From assembly GCF_035581345.1 (NCBI RefSeq), contig NZ_CP141608.1, forward strand, positions 1,010,001-1,074,000: DNA of 64,000 bases, written 5' to 3'. The notes under the pieces were generated by a model. It was given only the letters and a program-made list of their open reading frames with translations, did no database searches and was not told the DNA's origin. Shown here one piece after another: positions 1 to 9,317 of this stretch (position 1 is the first letter of the stretch; the number at the start of each line of letters is the position of its first letter). A program made the translations under genes and the position numbers. This stretch comes from Pseudomonas sp. JQ170C (GTDB lineage: Bacteria; Pseudomonadota; Gammaproteobacteria; Pseudomonadales; Pseudomonadaceae).

Positions 1-1
1 C

Positions 2-553
2 CCCTATGCCTTTGCCCAGGACCTTAGCCTGCTGACACCGCGTTTGCAGTTGCGCCCCATGGGCGCCAACGATGCCGCGGCCTGGTTTGCGATCATGGCC
101 GATCCGCAAGTCATGCGGTTCTGGAATCACGCCCCCTGGCACGAGCTGTCCGAAGCGCAAGCGGCCTTGGCGGCCGATCGCCAGGCCTATGCCGACGGAC
201 AGGTGTTCAAGCTCGGGATCTATCGTCGCGACAGCGACGAGCTGATTGGCATGTGCCAGTGCTTTCACGTTGACGCCGAGTCGCGCCGCGGCGAAATCGG
301 CTACTGCCTGGCCAGCAATGCCCAGGGTCAGGGCTTTATGGGCGAGGCGCTGGAGCACTTCGTCCGGTACCTGGGCCAGGGCCTGAACATGCGCCGCCTT
401 GAAGCCGAGATCGATCCGCGCAACAGCGCCTCGGCACGTACCCTGGAGCGCCTGGGCTTCGTCTTGGAAGGCACCCTGCGCCAGCGTTGGTGCGTGGCCG
501 GGGAGTTGTCCGATTCGGGGCTCTACGGACTGTTGCTCGAGCAGGTCGGCTGA
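2..553 (+). CDS. GNAT family N-acetyltransferase, 5' end outside window
   Basis: The frame is open from base 2, so the gene begins upstream of the window. The residues just before the first possible in-window start (TTG at 44) read LLTPRLQLRP, which matches the normal N-terminus of RimJ/RimL-like acetyltransferases and should be part of the protein. The acetyl-CoA binding signature is seen as NAQGQGFMGEA, followed by the DPRNSASARTLERLGF motif typical of this group. Such enzymes move an acetyl group from acetyl-CoA to an amine, often a protein N-terminus or small molecule; the substrate here cannot be read. The stop overlaps the start of the next gene by one base (TGATG), so the two are probably cotranscribed. 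Confidence 0.85.
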   Translation, partial: PYAFAQDLSLLTPRLQLRPMGANDAAAWFAIMADPQVMRFWNHAPWHELSEAQAALAADRQAYADGQVFKLGIYRRDSDELIGMCQCFHVDAESRRGEIGYCLASNAQGQGFMGEALEHFVRYLGQGLNMRRLEAEIDPRNSASARTLERLGFVLEGTLRQRWCVAGELSDSGLYGLLLEQVG

Positions 554-1110
554 TGATCGCGCACCGCTATATCTCGATCACGCTGCTGCTGTTTCTATCC
601 TGCCTGTGTTTCAACGCCCTGTACCTCAGTGGCGAGGGCCGCCTGCATGCGTTGCAGGCGCTGTTGTATGGCCCCTGGGGCATCGTTTTCGAGATGTATG
701 GCTGGTTCGCCAATCCACTGCTGGGGCTGGCGATCCTGCTGCACCGGCGCTGGCGCTGGGTGTCGCTGCTGCTGGGCCTCGGCGCCCTGGCCCTGGCTTT
801 GAGCAGCTTCGGCATCGAGCGTGTGCCAGACAACCGTAGCTATGACTTCTTGAATCTGGAGCATTTCGCTCCAGGGTTCTATCTGTGGCTGTTGTCGATC
901 CTCGGGTTTTGTCTGGGTCAGGCCTGGTGGTGCCATCAGGTGCGCCAAGGGCTGTCGATACCCGGCTGGCACTGGCTCGATGCCGCCTTGGCGGTGGTGC
1001 TGGGGCTGGTGATTCACTTTGCGATACAGGCGCCGAGCCTCAGGTTTGAAATCGACCGGGCCCTGGCGCCGCCGTCCTCTGTACAACCGTCCCCTCCCAA
1101 CGCTATCTAG
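553..1110 (+). CDS. Hypothetical integral membrane protein
   Basis: This 185-residue protein starts with ATG at 553 inside the TGATG overlap with the upstream acetyltransferase gene; an upstream in-frame start exists at 487 but would lie within that gene. It is strongly hydrophobic, with about five likely membrane segments (for example residues 8-25, 40-58, 62-80 and two between 105 and 165). I recognise no catalytic motif and no named family. The 3' end overlaps the convergent transporter gene by four bases. An inner membrane location is inferred from hydrophobicity only. Confidence 0.7.
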   Translation: MIAHRYISITLLLFLSCLCFNALYLSGEGRLHALQALLYGPWGIVFEMYGWFANPLLGLAILLHRRWRWVSLLLGLGALALALSSFGIERVPDNRSYDFLNLEHFAPGFYLWLLSILGFCLGQAWWCHQVRQGLSIPGWHWLDAALAVVLGLVIHFAIQAPSLRFEIDRALAPPSSVQPSPPNAI

Positions 1111-1586
1111 CGAGAGGTCGAGGTGCCCCACTGCACCACCAGCATGCCCAGCACGATCAGGCCAACGCCTGCCAGGCGCAGGCCGTTCACTGGGCGCTCG
1201 GGCAGGCCCATCAAGCCCCATTGATCAATGATCAGGGAAGACAACACCTGACCGGCGATCACGCAGACGATAAACCCCGCGGCGCCCAGGCGTGGCGTCA
1301 GCATCAGCGCCGCAGTGATGTAGGCCACCCCGGCTGCACCTCCCAGCCATGCCCACCACGGTGCCTGGGCCAGCGCGCCGAGCTGTGGCAAGGGCGCACG
1401 CAGTGCCAGCAGCGCCGGAATCACTAACAGCACACTGACCCCAAGCGACACCAGCGATGCCCACAAGGGGTGCCCCAGCAGTCGGCCCAGGGCGGCATTG
1501 CTGCCGGCCTGAAACGGCACTGCAGCCCCGGCCAGCAGGGCGATAACCAGCGGCAGCAGGGCGGCGGGGGCGAAAGACAGGTTCAT
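1107..1586 (-). CDS. DMT-superfamily transporter, YdcZ/DUF606 type
   Basis: The 159-residue protein has about five hydrophobic helices and the YdcZ (DUF606) pattern, including the N-terminal GAAVPFQAGSNAALGR stretch and the late VIAGQVLSSLIIDQWGL segment. Length fits the family (about 150 residues). These are small inner membrane proteins related to drug/metabolite transporters; substrates are unknown. It is divergent from the LysR regulator that starts at 1676, with 89 bases between them, so the regulator may control this gene. That link is inference from position. Confidence 0.85.
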   Translation of the reverse strand: MNLSFAPAALLPLVIALLAGAAVPFQAGSNAALGRLLGHPLWASLVSLGVSVLLVIPALLALRAPLPQLGALAQAPWWAWLGGAAGVAYITAALMLTPRLGAAGFIVCVIAGQVLSSLIIDQWGLMGLPERPVNGLRLAGVGLIVLGMLVVQWGTSTSR

Positions 1587-1675
1587 GGCAAGACTCCTTG
1601 TAAGTGGCTTGCTAAAGTCTTTGTTATTCGCGTGAGTAATGGAAATTCAAACGCTGCACAGGAACTATTCGCCTG

Positions 1676-2581
1676 ATGGATGATCTGCGCCGTATTGATC
1701 TGAACCTGCTGCTCACCTTGCATGCGTTGCTGGTTGAACAACATGTGTCGCGGGCCGCCGTACGCCTGCATCGCAGCCAGCCGGCGGTCAGCCATGGCCT
1801 GGCGCAATTGCGTGAATTGTTCGGCGACCCTTTGCTGGTGCGGCGGGGCGGGCGGCTGCAGGCCACCGCCCGCGCCCAGGCCCTGCTCGAACCCTTGCAG
1901 CAAGCGCTGGCGCAGCTCGACGGGCTGATTGCCAGGCCTGGCTTTGATCCCGGCCAGGCGCAGCGCAGCTTTCGCCTGGCGATGTCGGACTACGGCGCCA
2001 GGGTGGTGTTGCCCGGCTTGATGAAGGTGTTGAGGCAAGAGGCGCCGGGGATCGACCTGGTGGTTATCCAGGGCAGCCGCGAGGCGATGCTCGGGCATCT
2101 ATTCGATGGCGAGGCGGACCTGGCGCTGGGCGTGTTCCCGCAACTGTCGGCCGAGCTTCGGGTCGAGACCTTGTTCGAGGAGCGTTTCACCTGTGTGGGG
2201 GACCGTAGCGTATTGCCGGCGCGGGGCGGCCTGGGGCTGGAGGAGTGGCTGGCGCGGCCGCATGTGCTGGTGGCGGTACGCCCGGGGATCGACAACGAGA
2301 TCGACCTGGCGCTGGAGGCCATTGGCGCCCGCCGCCGGGTCGCCCTGGCGCTGCCCCATTGGGCCGCCGCCCAGGAAGTGATCGCCGGCACGGACCTGAT
2401 CCTCACGGTGGCGCAACGCAGCCTGGACAGCGGCACGCTCGATCCGCGCCTGCGACGTTTCGAGCCGCCGCTGCCGATCCAGGCCTTTGCCTTCCAGCAG
2501 GCCTGGCATCAACGCCGGGACGGCGATGCCGCCCACCAATGGCTACGCGAAGCCTGCAGGCGCGGGCTTGTCCCGCGATAG
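1676..2581 (+). CDS. LysR family transcriptional regulator
   Basis: The 301-residue protein has a LysR winged HTH at residues 7-65 (LNLLLTLHALLVEQHVSRAA then QPAVSHGLAQLRELFGDPLL) and a periplasmic-binding-protein-like effector domain from about residue 90 to 300. The ligand is not evident. It is divergent from the YdcZ-type transporter, the usual arrangement for a LysR protein and its target. The last residues (RRGLVPR) and the stop are encoded by one arm of a REP palindrome, so the natural C-terminus may have been altered by that repeat. Confidence 0.92.
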   Translation: MDDLRRIDLNLLLTLHALLVEQHVSRAAVRLHRSQPAVSHGLAQLRELFGDPLLVRRGGRLQATARAQALLEPLQQALAQLDGLIARPGFDPGQAQRSFRLAMSDYGARVVLPGLMKVLRQEAPGIDLVVIQGSREAMLGHLFDGEADLALGVFPQLSAELRVETLFEERFTCVGDRSVLPARGGLGLEEWLARPHVLVAVRPGIDNEIDLALEAIGARRRVALALPHWAAAQEVIAGTDLILTVAQRSLDSGTLDPRLRRFEPPLPIQAFAFQQAWHQRRDGDAAHQWLREACRRGLVPR

Positions 2582-2619
2582 CAATCTGTCAGGCACAATG
2601 CACCGCGGGGCAAGCCCGC
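2561..2619. repeat. REP element pair (inverted)
   Basis: Two inverted copies of the Pseudomonas REP core lie here: gcgggcttgtcccgcg at 2562-2577 and its inverse ccgcggggcaagcccgc at 2603-2619, separated by about 25 bases. The first arm lies inside the end of the LysR coding sequence. A related pair occurs at 9236-9305. Such pairs often act as transcription or mRNA-decay boundaries. Confidence 0.85.
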
Positions 2620-2645
2620 CCCTGACAGTACAAGGAATGCACTTG

Positions 2646-3014
2646 ATGAAGCCCCTGCTGGCCATCGCCCTGCTCAGCGTCATCGCGCCATTTGCCAGCG
2701 CCAATGACGCCTACAGCCAATGCATGAACACCGCCCAGACGACCCTGGCCATGAACGACTGCAACGGCGCCGAGATCAAGCGTCAGGACACCCGCCTCAA
2801 CGCTGCCTACAAATCCGCGATGGCCGGTCTTGAAGCCGAGCAACAAGGCAAACTGCGTGACGCCCAGCGGCAGTGGATCAAGTACCGGGACGCCAATTGC
2901 GGCCTGTACTTCAGCCTCACCGGCGGCACCATCGATCAGCTCAATGGCGCAGGCTGCGTGCTGAACATGACCAAGGCCCGGGCAGACGAATTGCAGAATC
3001 TGCGCGAGCCTTGA
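2646..3014 (+). CDS. Secreted DUF1311/LprI-like protein
   Basis: The 122-residue product starts with a signal peptide (residues 1-19, likely cleavage after FASA). The mature part carries the PF07007 (LprI N-terminal/DUF1311) pattern: cysteines at 26, 39, 85 and 104, and the RQDTRLNAAYKSAM and RDAQRQWIKYRD blocks. Members are periplasmic; some act as lysozyme inhibitors, but that role is not shown here. ATG at 2646 is preferred because AAGGA (2632-2636) lies nine bases upstream; ATG 2637 is too close to that site. It follows a REP pair directly and is probably transcribed on its own. Confidence 0.85.
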   Translation: MKPLLAIALLSVIAPFASANDAYSQCMNTAQTTLAMNDCNGAEIKRQDTRLNAAYKSAMAGLEAEQQGKLRDAQRQWIKYRDANCGLYFSLTGGTIDQLNGAGCVLNMTKARADELQNLREP

Positions 3015-3025
3015 GGGCGGAATAA

Positions 3026-4129
3026 TCAGTGACGGGCAGCGCGGGCACGCAGGTACTCGCGCACCTCGACGTGATTGCCGGAAAACTCGATGCGCCCGGC
3101 CTTGCTGTCACGGTGGTAGGCGTACATCGGGTCGTAGTACTCACTGAGCAGTCCACTGATCCAGGCGCGGTGCAAGGCCACGTCACCGTTGCGCTGCTGT
3201 TCGTCGAGGGCTTGTTGCAAGAGGGCCGACAGGCGCTGGTAGCGCTCGCCACCCAGGCGCTTGAGGATGTTGCCCATGCTCTGGTTCAGGCGCTGGGCAA
3301 ACAGCGGGAAGCCTTGCTCGTCACCGTGCAGGGCGACGAACTCGGCGCAGAGGTTAATCACGTAGTCGCCGAGGATTCGTTCGACGCGGTTGTCGAAGCT
3401 GTCTTCCAGCCATACCAGCGGGTAGTGCTGCATGCCCTGGTACAACTCCAGCGGCAGCGAGCAACTGCCGACGATGCGACCTTCGTCTTCAAGCACGAAT
3501 TGCTCGATGCCTCGGGTGCGCTTTTTCAGCACGTCGATGGCCAGGCGGTTTTCAAAGTCGATCTGCGCGGGTTGTGCGGTGGCGCGTTTGCCGAAGCTGG
3601 AGCCACGGTGGTTGGCGTGGCCTTCCAGGTCGATGGCGTTCTCCAGCTGCTGCAGCACTTCGGTCTTGCCGGTGCCGGTCAGGCCGCCGATCAGTATGAA
3701 GTCGCATTCGGCCACGGCGCCCTGGGTGGTCTCGATCAGGAAGTTACGCATGGCCTTGTAGCCGCCGACCACCTTCGGGTAGGCGATGCCGGCCTCTTCC
3801 TTGAGCCATTGCTGGGCAATCTGCGAGCGCAGGCCGCCGCGAAAACAGTAGAGGTAGCCTTGCGGGTTGGCCCGGGCGAACGCGGCCCAGGCGGCAATGC
3901 GTTCGTCCTTGATCTGGCCGTTGACCAGTTGATGGCCAAGGGTGATGGCGGCCTGTTGGCCGTGCTGCTTGTAGCAGGTGCCGACCTTCTGCCGCTCCAG
4001 GTCGTTCATCAGCGGCAGGTTGATCGCCTGGGGGAACGCGCCCTTGCCGAATTCGACCGGGGCACGCATGTCCATCATCGGTACATCGTTCAAAAACAGT
4101 TGGCGGTAGTCGGTGGTGTTGTCACGCAT
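3026..4129 (-). CDS. selU: tRNA 2-selenouridine synthase
   Basis: SelU (MnmH/YbbB) replaces sulfur with selenium in 2-thiouridine at the wobble position of certain tRNAs, using selenophosphate. The 367-residue protein has an N-terminal rhodanese domain with the catalytic cysteine in YLYCFRGG (Cys95) and a P-loop GLTGTGKT at 149-156. Its ATG overlaps the stop of selD by one base, so translation is coupled to the gene that makes its selenium donor. All key residues are present and length is normal. Confidence 0.96.
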   Translation of the reverse strand: MRDNTTDYRQLFLNDVPMMDMRAPVEFGKGAFPQAINLPLMNDLERQKVGTCYKQHGQQAAITLGHQLVNGQIKDERIAAWAAFARANPQGYLYCFRGGLRSQIAQQWLKEEAGIAYPKVVGGYKAMRNFLIETTQGAVAECDFILIGGLTGTGKTEVLQQLENAIDLEGHANHRGSSFGKRATAQPAQIDFENRLAIDVLKKRTRGIEQFVLEDEGRIVGSCSLPLELYQGMQHYPLVWLEDSFDNRVERILGDYVINLCAEFVALHGDEQGFPLFAQRLNQSMGNILKRLGGERYQRLSALLQQALDEQQRNGDVALHRAWISGLLSEYYDPMYAYHRDSKAGRIEFSGNHVEVREYLRARAARH

Positions 4130-5163
4130 TACAGCACCTCAACCGCGTGGCTCTGTCGCTCGACCAGCGCGCCGATCGGCGCCAGGTTCAGGCCCAGTTC
4201 GGCGGCGACGGCGAGGAACTCGGCTTCACCTTCAGGCGTTACCGCCACCAACAGGCCACCGCTGGTTTGCGGGTCGCACAGCAGATGCTTTTGCTCATCG
4301 CTCAGCGGTGCGATTTTTTCGCCGTAGCTGTCGAAGTTGCGCAGCGTGCCGCCAGGTACACAGCCTTCGGCCAGGTAATGCTCGACGCTCGGCAGGCGCG
4401 GCACGGCGCTGTAGGTCAGGCGAGCGCTCAAGCCGCTGCCGTCGGCCAGTTCCACCAGGTGGCCGAGCAGGCCAAAGCCGGTGACGTCGGTCATGGCCTT
4501 GACGCCCTCGAGCTTGCCGAAGCGGCTGCCGGGGGTGTTGAGGGTACACATCCAGTCGCGTGCCAGGCCTTTGTCCTGATCGCGCAGCTTGGCTTTTTTC
4601 TCGGCGGTGGTGAGGATGCCGATGCCCAGGGGCTTGGTCAGGTACAGGCGGCAACCCACGGTGGCGGTGTCGTTGCGCTTCATGTGGCGCTTTTGCACGA
4701 CGCCGGTCACGGCCAGGCCGAAGATCGGCTCCGGGGCATCGATGGAGTGCCCGCCGGCCAGGGGAATGCCCGCTTCGGCGCACACGGCGCGACCGCCACG
4801 AATCACTTCGCGGGCCACTTCCGGGGCCAGCACATTGATCGGCCAGCCGAGAATGGCGATGGCCATCAGCGGGTCGCCACCCATGGCGTAGATGTCGCTG
4901 ATGGCATTGGTGGCGGCGATGCGGCCGAAGTCGTACGGGTCGTCGACAATGGGCATGAAGAAGTCGGTGGTCGAAACCACACCGCGCTCCTCGTCGAGCG
5001 CGTAGACTGCCGCGTCGTCGCGCGAGGCATTGCCCACCCAGAGGTTCGGATCCAGGGCCTGGGTACCGCTTTCGGCAAGAATCACTTCCAGCATCTTCGG
5101 AGAGATCTTGCAGCCACAACCGGCACCGTGGCTGTACTGGGTCAGACGAATCGGCTCGCTCAT
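4129..5163 (-). CDS. selD: Selenide, water dikinase (selenophosphate synthetase)
   Basis: SelD makes selenophosphate from selenide and ATP. The N-terminus reads [19 protein letters not shown], with the catalytic position Cys16 (Cys, not selenocysteine) and Lys19, as in E. coli. Length is 344 residues from ATG 5163, chosen because CGAGG lies six bases upstream; GTG at 5169 would add two residues. The gene is directly upstream of selU and divergent from a PhnD-type ABC importer cluster. The neighbourhood suggests a selenium import and use module. Confidence 0.96.
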   Translation of the reverse strand: MSEPIRLTQYSHGAGCGCKISPKMLEVILAESGTQALDPNLWVGNASRDDAAVYALDEERGVVSTTDFFMPIVDDPYDFGRIAATNAISDIYAMGGDPLMAIAILGWPINVLAPEVAREVIRGGRAVCAEAGIPLAGGHSIDAPEPIFGLAVTGVVQKRHMKRNDTATVGCRLYLTKPLGIGILTTAEKKAKLRDQDKGLARDWMCTLNTPGSRFGKLEGVKAMTDVTGFGLLGHLVELADGSGLSARLTYSAVPRLPSVEHYLAEGCVPGGTLRNFDSYGEKIAPLSDEQKHLLCDPQTSGGLLVAVTPEGEAEFLAVAAELGLNLAPIGALVERQSHAVEVL

Positions 5164-5225
5164 ACGCACCTCGAAAAATCGTGAAGGCCGATTGTAGCAA
5201 AGCTGGTCTTTGCGCCGATGCCTCT

Positions 5226-5231
5226 TATAAT
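5226..5231 (+). promoter_or_regulatory. Candidate -10 box upstream of the ABC importer operon
   Basis: A perfect TATAAT lies 55 bases upstream of the ATG at 5286 in the short divergent region between selD and the binding-protein gene. The -35 region (about 5203-5208) is weak, so the call rests on the -10 alone. Confidence 0.45.
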
Positions 5232-5285
5232 TCCGGAGCTGGCCTGATGCTGGCTCATTCCCCGCTATTGAACCGGAGAACCCCC

Positions 5286-6140
5286 ATGCTCAAACGTCCC
5301 TTGGCGCTGTTCGCCGGCCTGGTGCTGTCGTGTTCGACCTACCTGGCCCAAGCCGCCGATACCCTGCGCGTCAGTGCCATTCCTGACGAGGCCCCCACTG
5401 AACTGCTGCGCAAGTTCAAGCCGCTGGGCGAGTACCTGGAGCAGCAATTGGGCATGAAGGTTCAGTTTGTGCCGGTGGCCGACTACCCGGCCGTGGTCGA
5501 GGCGCTGGCGACGGACCGTCTGGACATGGCCTGGCTGGGCGGCTTCACCTTCGTTCAGGTGCACCTGAAGAGCCCGACCGCGACCCCGCTGGTACAGCGT
5601 GAGCAAGATGCGAAGTTCACCAGCAAGTTCATCACCGCCAACCCCGACATCAAGAGCCTGGCGGATCTCAAGGGCAAGACCTTTGCCTTCGGTTCGATCT
5701 CGTCGACCTCCGGCAGCCTGATGCCGCGCTACTTCATGCTCAAGGACGACAACATCAAGCCTGAGAGCTATTTCAGCCGCGTGGCCTACTCCGGTGCCCA
5801 CGATGCCACGGCCGCCTGGGTCCAGGCCGGCAAGGTCGATGCCGGTGTACTCAACGCCAGTGTCTGGGACAAGCTGGTCGCCTCGGGCAAGGTCGATACC
5901 AACAAGGTCAAGGTGTTCGCCACCACGCCAAGCTACTACGACTACAACTGGACCGTGCGCGGCAGCCTCGACCCGGCCCTGAAAGAGAAGATCAAGCACG
6001 CCTTCCTCGCCCTCGATCCTGCCAAGCCGCAAGACAAGGCGATCCTCGACTTGCAGGCGGCCAGCCGCTTCATCGAGACCAGCCCGGACAACTACAAGGG
6101 CATCGAGGAGGCTGCTCGCGCTGCTGAGCTGCTCAAGTGA
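5286..6140 (+). CDS. PhnD-like periplasmic binding protein, putative selenium oxyanion ABC importer
   Basis: The 284-residue protein has a signal peptide ending near AQA (residue 23) and the PhnD/PtxB fold pattern: [20 protein letters not shown] at the start of the mature protein, then [14 protein letters not shown], and [14 protein letters not shown] typical of phosphonate/phosphite binding proteins. Known families of this type next to selD have been annotated as putative selenate transporters; here the start lies only 122 bases from selD on the opposite strand. Substrate is inferred from context; phosphonate or phosphite cannot be excluded. It leads a four-gene operon. Confidence 0.85.
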   Translation: MLKRPLALFAGLVLSCSTYLAQAADTLRVSAIPDEAPTELLRKFKPLGEYLEQQLGMKVQFVPVADYPAVVEALATDRLDMAWLGGFTFVQVHLKSPTATPLVQREQDAKFTSKFITANPDIKSLADLKGKTFAFGSISSTSGSLMPRYFMLKDDNIKPESYFSRVAYSGAHDATAAWVQAGKVDAGVLNASVWDKLVASGKVDTNKVKVFATTPSYYDYNWTVRGSLDPALKEKIKHAFLALDPAKPQDKAILDLQAASRFIETSPDNYKGIEEAARAAELLK

Positions 6141-6931
6141 CCCTTGCGCTGAAAAGCGCCAGCCTGCGCCACGGCCAGGTCCAGGCGCTGAATGAAGTCG
6201 ATGTGCAGATCGGCACCGGCGAGCGGGTGGCGATCATCGGCCCGTCGGGTGCCGGCAAGTCCAGCCTGTTGCAGTTGCTTGCCAGCGCCATCGCTCCCAG
6301 TACCGGCAGCGTCGAGTTGCTCGGGGAGGCGCCCTGGCGGTTGTCGGCCTCGGCCCGCCAGCACCTGCGCGCGCGCATCGCCCTCATTCACCAGGCGCCT
6401 CCGTTGCCCCCGCGCCAGCGGGTGGTGACGGCGGTACTGGCAGGGCGGCTGGGGCAGTGGAGCACCCTGCGTGGCTTGCTCAATCTGCTGCACCCCTCGG
6501 ACATCCCCGGGGTGCGTGAAGTGCTGAGCAGCCTGGGCATGGCCGACAAGATCTTTGCCCAATGCGGGCAGCTCTCCGGTGGGCAGCTACAGCGGGTCGG
6601 CATCGCCCGGGCGCTGTACCAGCAGCCGGAGCTGCTGCTGGCGGACGAGCCGGTGTCGGCCATGGACCCGGTGCTGGCCGACCACAGCCTGAAAATCCTC
6701 AGCAACCATGCACAGGCTCGCAACGTGACCCTGGTGGCCAGCCTGCACGCGGTGGACCTGGCGCTGGCGCATTTTCCCCGGGTGATCGGCATCCGCGAAG
6801 GGCAGGTGGCGTTCGACCGGCCTGCTGCTGACGTCTCGAGCGAGATGCTCGATGCCTTGTACGCCAACGAGCACCTGGCCTCGCCGGTATTGCCGCTGCC
6901 GACCTTGAACCTGCAGATTCCCCGATGCTGA
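6137..6931 (+). CDS. PhnC-like ABC transporter ATPase
   Basis: The 264-residue protein has Walker A GPSGAGKS (35-42), the LSGGQ signature (146-150) and Walker B ELLLADE (165-171), the order and spacing of an importer ATPase. GTG at 6137 overlaps the stop of the binding-protein gene by four bases (GTGA), so it is translationally coupled. It would power import through the two permeases encoded next. The last codons overlap the start of the first permease gene by seven bases. Confidence 0.93.
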   Translation: MTLALKSASLRHGQVQALNEVDVQIGTGERVAIIGPSGAGKSSLLQLLASAIAPSTGSVELLGEAPWRLSASARQHLRARIALIHQAPPLPPRQRVVTAVLAGRLGQWSTLRGLLNLLHPSDIPGVREVLSSLGMADKIFAQCGQLSGGQLQRVGIARALYQQPELLLADEPVSAMDPVLADHSLKILSNHAQARNVTLVASLHAVDLALAHFPRVIGIREGQVAFDRPAADVSSEMLDALYANEHLASPVLPLPTLNLQIPRC

Positions 6932-7755
6932 AAGCCGCCGCCAACCGCGATCCGGCAGCGTTGCCACGGCTGCTGTTGACCCTGCTGGCGATTGCCTTGC
7001 TGTGGCCGGGTATCCACCTCAGCGAGCTCAATCCTGGCGTGTTGTTGCAGGCCGACAACCGTCGCGAGATGGGTAACTTTGTCAGCGCGTTCTGGCCGCC
7101 GGCCCATGATGCGGCGTTTCTGGAGCTGCTGCTGGAGGCCACGTTGCAGACCCTGGCGGTTGCCACGGCGGGCATGGCCCTGGCCTTGCTGCTGGCGATT
7201 CCGGCGAGTTTGCTGGCCAGCCGCGCGTTGTCGATGGGCGCAGCCTCCCGTGGTGGTCGCCTGGGGTTCTGGTCCCGGACGGTGCGCCTGCCGGTGCGTG
7301 GCCTGCTGATCTTTTTGCGCAGCGTCCCGGAGATCGTCTGGGCGTTGCTGTTCGTTCGCGCGGTAGGCCTGGGCCCCACCGCCGGAGTGCTGGCCATCGC
7401 CATCACCTACAGCGGCATGCTCGGCAAGGTGTATGCGGAGATCTTCGAGTCGGTCAACCAGCGCCCGGCCCATGCCCTGTTGCAGGCAGGCAGCAGTCGC
7501 TTGAGTGCATTCTTCTACGGCATCTTGCCGGATGCGGCGGCGGAGCTGGTGTCGTACACGGTGTACCGCTGGGAATGCGCGATTCGCGCTTCGGTGGTGA
7601 TGGGCTTTGTGGGGGCCGGTGGCCTGGGCCAGCAGATCGACTTGTCGATGCGCATGTTCGCCGGCGCCGAGGTGGCGAGCATGCTGCTGGCGTTCCTGGT
7701 GCTGGTGTGGCTGGCGGATCAGCTCAGCCGATTGTTGCGCGGGAGGCTGGCATGA
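6925..7755 (+). CDS. PhnE-like ABC permease, first copy
   Basis: The 276-residue inner membrane protein has about six helices and the permease EAA-type loop near AEIFESVNQRPAHALLQAGSS, plus the PhnE family pattern FLRSVPEIVWALLFVRAVGLGP. It overlaps both neighbours by a few bases, consistent with a polycistronic message. It is a paralogue of the following gene; together they should make a heterodimeric channel. Confidence 0.9.
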   Translation: MLKAAANRDPAALPRLLLTLLAIALLWPGIHLSELNPGVLLQADNRREMGNFVSAFWPPAHDAAFLELLLEATLQTLAVATAGMALALLLAIPASLLASRALSMGAASRGGRLGFWSRTVRLPVRGLLIFLRSVPEIVWALLFVRAVGLGPTAGVLAIAITYSGMLGKVYAEIFESVNQRPAHALLQAGSSRLSAFFYGILPDAAAELVSYTVYRWECAIRASVVMGFVGAGGLGQQIDLSMRMFAGAEVASMLLAFLVLVWLADQLSRLLRGRLA

Positions 7756-8519
7756 GACGGTTGATCAATGCCTCGCTGGTGCTTGCGCTGGTAGCGGCGG
7801 TGGTGGCGTCCTTTACCTATTTGAGCCTTGATCTGCAGGCGCTGTTCGGCAACGGCGGCCTGGGCCAGATGGGTGCCTATGCCGTGCGCTTCCTCAGCCC
7901 GGACCTGAGCCCGGAGCACCTGCGCGCGGTCGGCAAGGGCGCACTGGAGACCCTGGCCATGTCCGGCCTTGGCACCTTGCTCGCGGTGGTCCTGGGGATG
8001 TTGCTGGCTTTGCCGGCTGCGGGGCGCTTTGGCTGGCCGCTGCAGGGAGCTGCGCGTTTGCTGCTCAATGGCTTGCGGGCGATTCCCGAGCTGGTCTGGG
8101 CGGCGCTCACCGTACTGGCGGCGGGCCTTGGCCCGAATGCCGGTACCCTGGCGCTGGCCTTGCACACCTCGGGCGTACTGGGCCGGTTGTTTGCCGAAGC
8201 CCTGGAAAACGCCCCACCCGAACCCGCCGCCGCCATCCGCTTGCAGGGTGGCAGCCAGGTCACCGCATTCTGCTTCGGCACCTTGCCCAACCTCTGGCCG
8301 CAGCTGTTGGCCTACAGCCTGTACCGCTGGGAGAACAACATCCGCATGGCCAGCGTACTGGGCTTCGTCGGCGCGGGCGGCCTGGGGCAGATGCTCTACA
8401 CCACCCTGAGCCTGTTCCAGGAAGCCCAGGCCAGCACCGTGATCATCGCCATGCTGGTGTTGGTGTTGCTGGTGGATGTCTTGAGCGACCTGCTCAGGCA
8501 GCGGTTTGTACGGGCCTGA
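7752..8519 (+). CDS. PhnE-like ABC permease, second copy
   Basis: The 255-residue protein starts with ATG at 7752, overlapping the previous stop by four bases. It repeats the family pattern seen in the first permease (RAIPELVWAALTVLAAGLGP, and LYRWENNIRMASVLGFVGAGGLGQ), with six likely helices. Two dissimilar permeases in tandem are usual for phosphonate-type systems. It is the last gene of the importer operon; the next gene is on the opposite strand. Confidence 0.9.
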   Translation: MRRLINASLVLALVAAVVASFTYLSLDLQALFGNGGLGQMGAYAVRFLSPDLSPEHLRAVGKGALETLAMSGLGTLLAVVLGMLLALPAAGRFGWPLQGAARLLLNGLRAIPELVWAALTVLAAGLGPNAGTLALALHTSGVLGRLFAEALENAPPEPAAAIRLQGGSQVTAFCFGTLPNLWPQLLAYSLYRWENNIRMASVLGFVGAGGLGQMLYTTLSLFQEAQASTVIIAMLVLVLLVDVLSDLLRQRFVRA

Positions 8520-8528
8520 CAGAGCCGT

Positions 8529-9179
8529 TCAGGGCTGTTTCAGGTCATGGCTGGCCCACTCCAGGTAGCGTGCCAGCCGCCCTCTGTGTTGCTTGAATTC
8601 GCTGATGGTCTGAAGCACCGTCCAGAGAATGACGGTGAGCCAGACGGCCAAACCCAATGCCAAATCACCTTTTTCGTAACCCCACAACAGGGTCTGTTTG
8701 ACTCGCTCCACGGCGAGAGCGGCAATGAATGTCATCATCCAGACGAACAGTGTGTTCTGCATCAGGTTTAGCGGATTGTTCGGGGGGCCTGCAATCTTGC
8801 TGAACTGCGCCATGCAGGAAACCTGGCTGAGTTCGACGCCATGATGTCTGAGTGCATCGAGAAAGTGGGCGTAGTGCAGGTAGTTGTCCCGCTGCAGGAA
8901 GGGCTGGTCGGCAATGGCGTGGCGTTCGTAGTAGTCGCGAAAGTAGTGGCTGACAAAGAGCTCTCGTGCCAGCAGAAGTGCCCAGGTGAACATGCAGAGG
9001 CAGAATGTCAGGGCAAAAAGCCCCATCGACTCCCGATAAGCAATGCTGGCCACCAGGCCCAGCACTGCGACCCAGGATGGCAGCAAGTGCAGGGACACTG
9101 GATTTTGCAGGATCGCGTGCCAGTAATTGGGTCTGCTGCTTTTGTAGAGCCGAAGCATTTCGCTCCATTGCTTGAACAT
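8529..9179 (-). CDS. Hypothetical membrane protein
   Basis: The 216-residue protein starts at ATG 9179, with GAGG five bases upstream. It has four probable membrane segments in two pairs (residues about 33-50, 54-78, 138-158, 167-187) separated by a polar loop of about 60 residues. I see no catalytic motif and recognise no family. It stands alone between the importer operon, which it faces, and a REP pair. Confidence 0.7.
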   Translation of the reverse strand: MFKQWSEMLRLYKSSRPNYWHAILQNPVSLHLLPSWVAVLGLVASIAYRESMGLFALTFCLCMFTWALLLARELFVSHYFRDYYERHAIADQPFLQRDNYLHYAHFLDALRHHGVELSQVSCMAQFSKIAGPPNNPLNLMQNTLFVWMMTFIAALAVERVKQTLLWGYEKGDLALGLAVWLTVILWTVLQTISEFKQHRGRLARYLEWASHDLKQP

Positions 9180-9235
9180 CAAAACCTCGCGGTAAGTGAC
9201 TTACCCCAAGGTTAACGGCTGAAAGTGCGAAGCCT

Positions 9236-9305
9236 GTAGGAGCGGGCTTGCCCCGCGATGCGATGTGTCGGCTGGATCGCTATCGCGGGGCAAGCCCGCT
9301 CCTAC
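9236..9305. repeat. REP element pair (REPIN-like)
   Basis: A long imperfect palindrome: gtaggagcgggcttgccccg at 9236 onward is mirrored by cggggcaagcccgctcctac ending at 9305, around a spacer of about 30 bases. It is the same core as the repeat at 2561-2619. It lies between the starts of a membrane protein gene and the 3' end of the TonB receptor gene and may stop or stabilise transcripts from the receptor. Confidence 0.9.
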
Positions 9306-9317
9306 AGTCAGCCCAGG

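Noticed and set aside
3029..5184. Two long plus-strand frames (432 and 345 codons)
   Set aside because: They are antisense to selU and selD, whose catalytic motifs are intact.
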